Shown here piece after piece: positions 62,038 through 64,000 of a stretch of DNA of 64,000 nucleotides. The DNA comes from Bacteroidales bacterium (GTDB lineage: Bacteria; Bacteroidota; Bacteroidia; Bacteroidales; GCA-2748055). A program made the position numbers and the translations under genes. Within the stretch, counting starts at the first letter, position 1. Every line of letters starts with the position of its first letter. Below the pieces are notes generated by a model that was not told the DNA's origin, made no database searches, and was given only the letters and a program-made list of their open reading frames with translations. The stretch covers positions 124,001 through 188,000 of the forward strand of contig JARGFP010000003.1 of the NCBI GenBank assembly GCA_029210585.1, read 5' to 3'.

Positions 62038-62969
62038 ATGCATGAATCATTCGAACAGATCAGGCAGAAACTTCACCCGGAATATGACCGGGAGATCAGC
62101 ATGCATGGTGCATGCGTTGATCATACCCTGGTGGTACTGGACGATGATCCCACCGGTTGCCAGACGATCCATGATGTGCCTGTTCTGTTCTGCTGGGATG
62201 TTGCGACACTCACGCATTATTTGTCACGGGAAACCCGCATGTTGTTTATCCTTGTGAATACAAGAAGCCTGCCGGAAGAGGAAGCAGTGAACATCATATC
62301 TGAAGTGATGAATAATCTCAGCCTGGCATCATCTTCTGCCGGGCGCAAATTCCTTGTTATCAGTCGCAGCGACAGCACCCTGAGAGGACATTACCCTGCT
62401 GAAGTGGATACAATTGAGCAGCAGCAACTCCTTTTGCGGCTGACAAAACATTTGGGTATCGTCATTCCCACCTTGGGAGGTATATCGAAGAAAAAACCCG
62501 CGGTCGTATTTTTTCCGGCCAGGTCCTTTCCTTTTCGGTTGACGAAATGCGCGAAAGGGGACCAGGCTGGGTAAAGGATACCCTGATCCACTCCACGGCA
62601 CCGGCATGTATTGTGAATGCCATGGCGCAATCCGACCTGGATGTTTTTGCCGCGGGGGCATGGGAAGCTATACTGGAAGGAAAACAAATGATTTTCAGGA
62701 CGGGGGCATCATTTCTGAATGCGATAGGATGTATCCCTGTGAAATCTCTCCTGGAACGAAACAGCCTGAGAAGCACAGACCCAAATGGAGGATTGTTCAT
62801 TGTCGGGCCCCATGTTCCTAAAACCAGCACGCAGCGTCATTTCACAGACCGGCTGATCTCGGGAGAGCCATTCGAAACCGGGGGAACGGATTACCTGGAA
62901 AGCCTGGTAGTCCAGGAAGCAGTATATTGCAGCGCAGAACAAGAGTCACCTGTAAAAGTCGGCGTATGA
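62038..62969 (+). pseudogene. DUF1537 four-carbon acid sugar kinase, disrupted
   Basis: The first frame (62038-62574) starts MHESFEQIRQKL and contains LVVLDDDPTGCQTIHDVPV and ISRSDSTLRGHYPAEVD, the ATP- and sugar-binding N-terminal motifs. After GIVIPTLGG the sequence continues in another frame as RYIEEKTRGRIFSGQV and RTGASFLNA ... IVGPHVPKTSTQR. About 45 residues normally between those blocks are absent, and the frame is lost near 62476-62490. A DUF1537 kinase phosphorylates threonate/erythronate-type acids, so loss would break the pathway unless supplied elsewhere. Confidence 0.72.
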
Positions 62970-63216
62970 TCCGGATACAGTCAGGAATCCCTGGAAAAAA
63001 AGCACCGTAAATTTGGCTGTTGATTTGGGTGCCAGCAGGGATCCCGGGATAGAAATTGCAGGTTGGATTGGAGGTTGTCCCCCGGATTGACAGGGGTGCA
63101 GGGGGAGATTGTTGTAAAGATATGATTTTGATCAGCAAAGCAACTGTGGTCTGAAAAGGGTTGAGTATCTGAATAATCTTTGCTATTTTCGGTCTTTTTA
63201 ATTAGCACGATTGTCG

Positions 63217-64000
63217 ATGGCGAAAAAGCGGACGTTTGTTACACGGTTACTGAACACGACGGAAAAAATTGGAAATGCGCTGCCACACCCGGCAACGCTT
63301 TTTCTTTTATTTGCACTTTCCGTGCTGGTGTTTTCTCTGATTGCCCACTGGACCAACTGGTCGGGAGTACACCCCGGAACAGGAGAGGAGGTGCATGTAG
63401 TGAACCTCATGTCGAAAGAGGGATTTCACAGGATATTACTCGAGCTGGTCACCAATTTCACCGATTTTGCCCCACTGGGAATCGTGCTGGTTGCCATGCT
63501 GGGAATCGGTATCGCTGAGGGAAGTGGGCTCATCGGGGCGCTGATCAGGTTGCTGGTGCTTTCAGCGCCCAGAAGATTACTCACCTTTGTGCTGGTTTTT
63601 GCCGGTATTGTCTCAAATTTCGCGTCAGACATTGGTTACGTACTGCTGATCCCATTGGCCGGTATTATTTTCCAGGCAGTGGGCCGCAACCCGATTACAG
63701 GTATGGCAGCTGCTTTTGCGGGTGTTTCAGGTGGATTTTCAGCCAACCTGTTGATCGGCTCGATCGATCCGCTGCTTGCTGGTCTCAGTACAGAGGCGGC
63801 CCGGATCGTTGATCCGGATTATTATGTCAACCCTACGGCGAATTACTATTTCATGATCATCTCTACATTTATTATCGCTTTTGTCGGAACCTTTGTTACG
63901 GAGCGTATTGTTGCCCCGCGGCTTGGTGATTATGACAGTAAAGGGATTGAGCACGATGATGAGTTCGGACCACTGACTCGCCTGGAGAAAAAGGGCATCA
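63217..64000 (+). CDS. AbgT-family transporter, 3'-truncated by window edge
   Basis: A frame from ATG 63217 stays open through the end of the window (261 codons). It begins [20 protein letters not shown] and shows [40 protein letters not shown] and [20 protein letters not shown] with [20 protein letters not shown]. This matches AbgT, p-aminobenzoyl-glutamate/antimetabolite transporters. Several membrane helices are present. A TAATCTTTG sequence at 63174-63182 resembles the -7 element. Separate from the upstream cluster by 247 bases. Confidence 0.88.
   Translation, partial: MAKKRTFVTRLLNTTEKIGNALPHPATLFLLFALSVLVFSLIAHWTNWSGVHPGTGEEVHVVNLMSKEGFHRILLELVTNFTDFAPLGIVLVAMLGIGIAEGSGLIGALIRLLVLSAPRRLLTFVLVFAGIVSNFASDIGYVLLIPLAGIIFQAVGRNPITGMAAAFAGVSGGFSANLLIGSIDPLLAGLSTEAARIVDPDYYVNPTANYYFMIISTFIIAFVGTFVTERIVAPRLGDYDSKGIEHDDEFGPLTRLEKKGI

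Noticed and set aside
1-64000. tRNA, rRNA, prophage or CRISPR loci
   Set aside because: Scanned by eye for conserved rRNA segments, tRNA-like cloverleaf ends and spaced repeats; none found, though a tRNA could be missed without a covariance search.

Overview
The window looks like the chromosome of a Bacteroidota bacterium. Supporting features are a DUF6695 protein, a Nudix-type arabinose regulator, a MetA carrying the acetyl-CoA-type glutamate, an amidophosphoribosyltransferase starting M-S-G-F-F-G, a TTTG-N19-TAnnTTTG promoter, and many SPI/SPII-exported carbohydrate enzymes. Base composition is roughly balanced. I saw no rRNA, tRNA, CRISPR array, prophage or intact insertion sequence, and no SusC/SusD pair.

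Layout. 1-6.6 kb: the 3' part of a thiamine-diphosphate pyruvate oxidase-like enzyme, a DUF3179 protein, a probable selenoprotein of the GDCCVxC family with an in-frame UGA, a DinB-NRDE-DUF6695 overlapping trio, and a PQQ-propeller lipoprotein. 6.8-14.3 kb: a potassium-uptake locus with a sigma-54 response regulator, two TrkH/KtrB-type subunits, one KtrA/TrkA subunit and a sensor kinase, with a candidate enhancer and -24/-12 promoter in front of the transporter genes. 14.3-19 kb: a GH51 arabinofuranosidase, then a decayed block (remnants of a two-component system and a TM-protein fragment) next to an ATP-grasp protein whose N-terminal methyltransferase seems to lack its middle. 19-37 kb: mixed accessory genes, including an AsmA-like protein, an alpha/beta hydrolase, a membrane AraC regulator, an Acg-like nitroreductase, a lactonase, a GH5-like hydrolase, a metallophosphoesterase and a GH9 enzyme.

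37.4-45.1 kb holds the most unusual block: a periplasmic PstS-like binding domain fused through a membrane helix to a GcvH-like domain, a Tat-exported four-cluster ferredoxin, an NrfD quinone-type membrane subunit, a second membrane-anchored GcvH-like protein, a heme-motif sensor kinase and a sigma-54 response regulator. Neither H-like domain has lysine at the lipoyl position, and no catalytic oxidoreductase subunit is present. It reads as a membrane electron-transfer or redox-sensing unit of unknown substrate with its own regulation.

45-52 kb: archaemetzincin, outer-membrane proteins including a PagL-like deacylase, MetA, a nucleotidyltransferase with a small partner, and PurF. 52-56.8 kb: a complete L-arabinose operon, araR-araA-araD-araB, which works with the GH51 enzyme at 14-16 kb and other hydrolases. 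57.5-63 kb: a GntR-controlled acid-sugar-like cluster (tartrate/malate-type dehydrogenase, cyclase, DUF5060 hydrolase, broken DUF1537 kinase). The window ends inside an AbgT-family transporter.

A recurring theme is genes that keep both ends but lack the middle, seen at several separate loci. This could be real deletional decay or an assembly effect. All functions are assigned by reading motifs; no database search was run.
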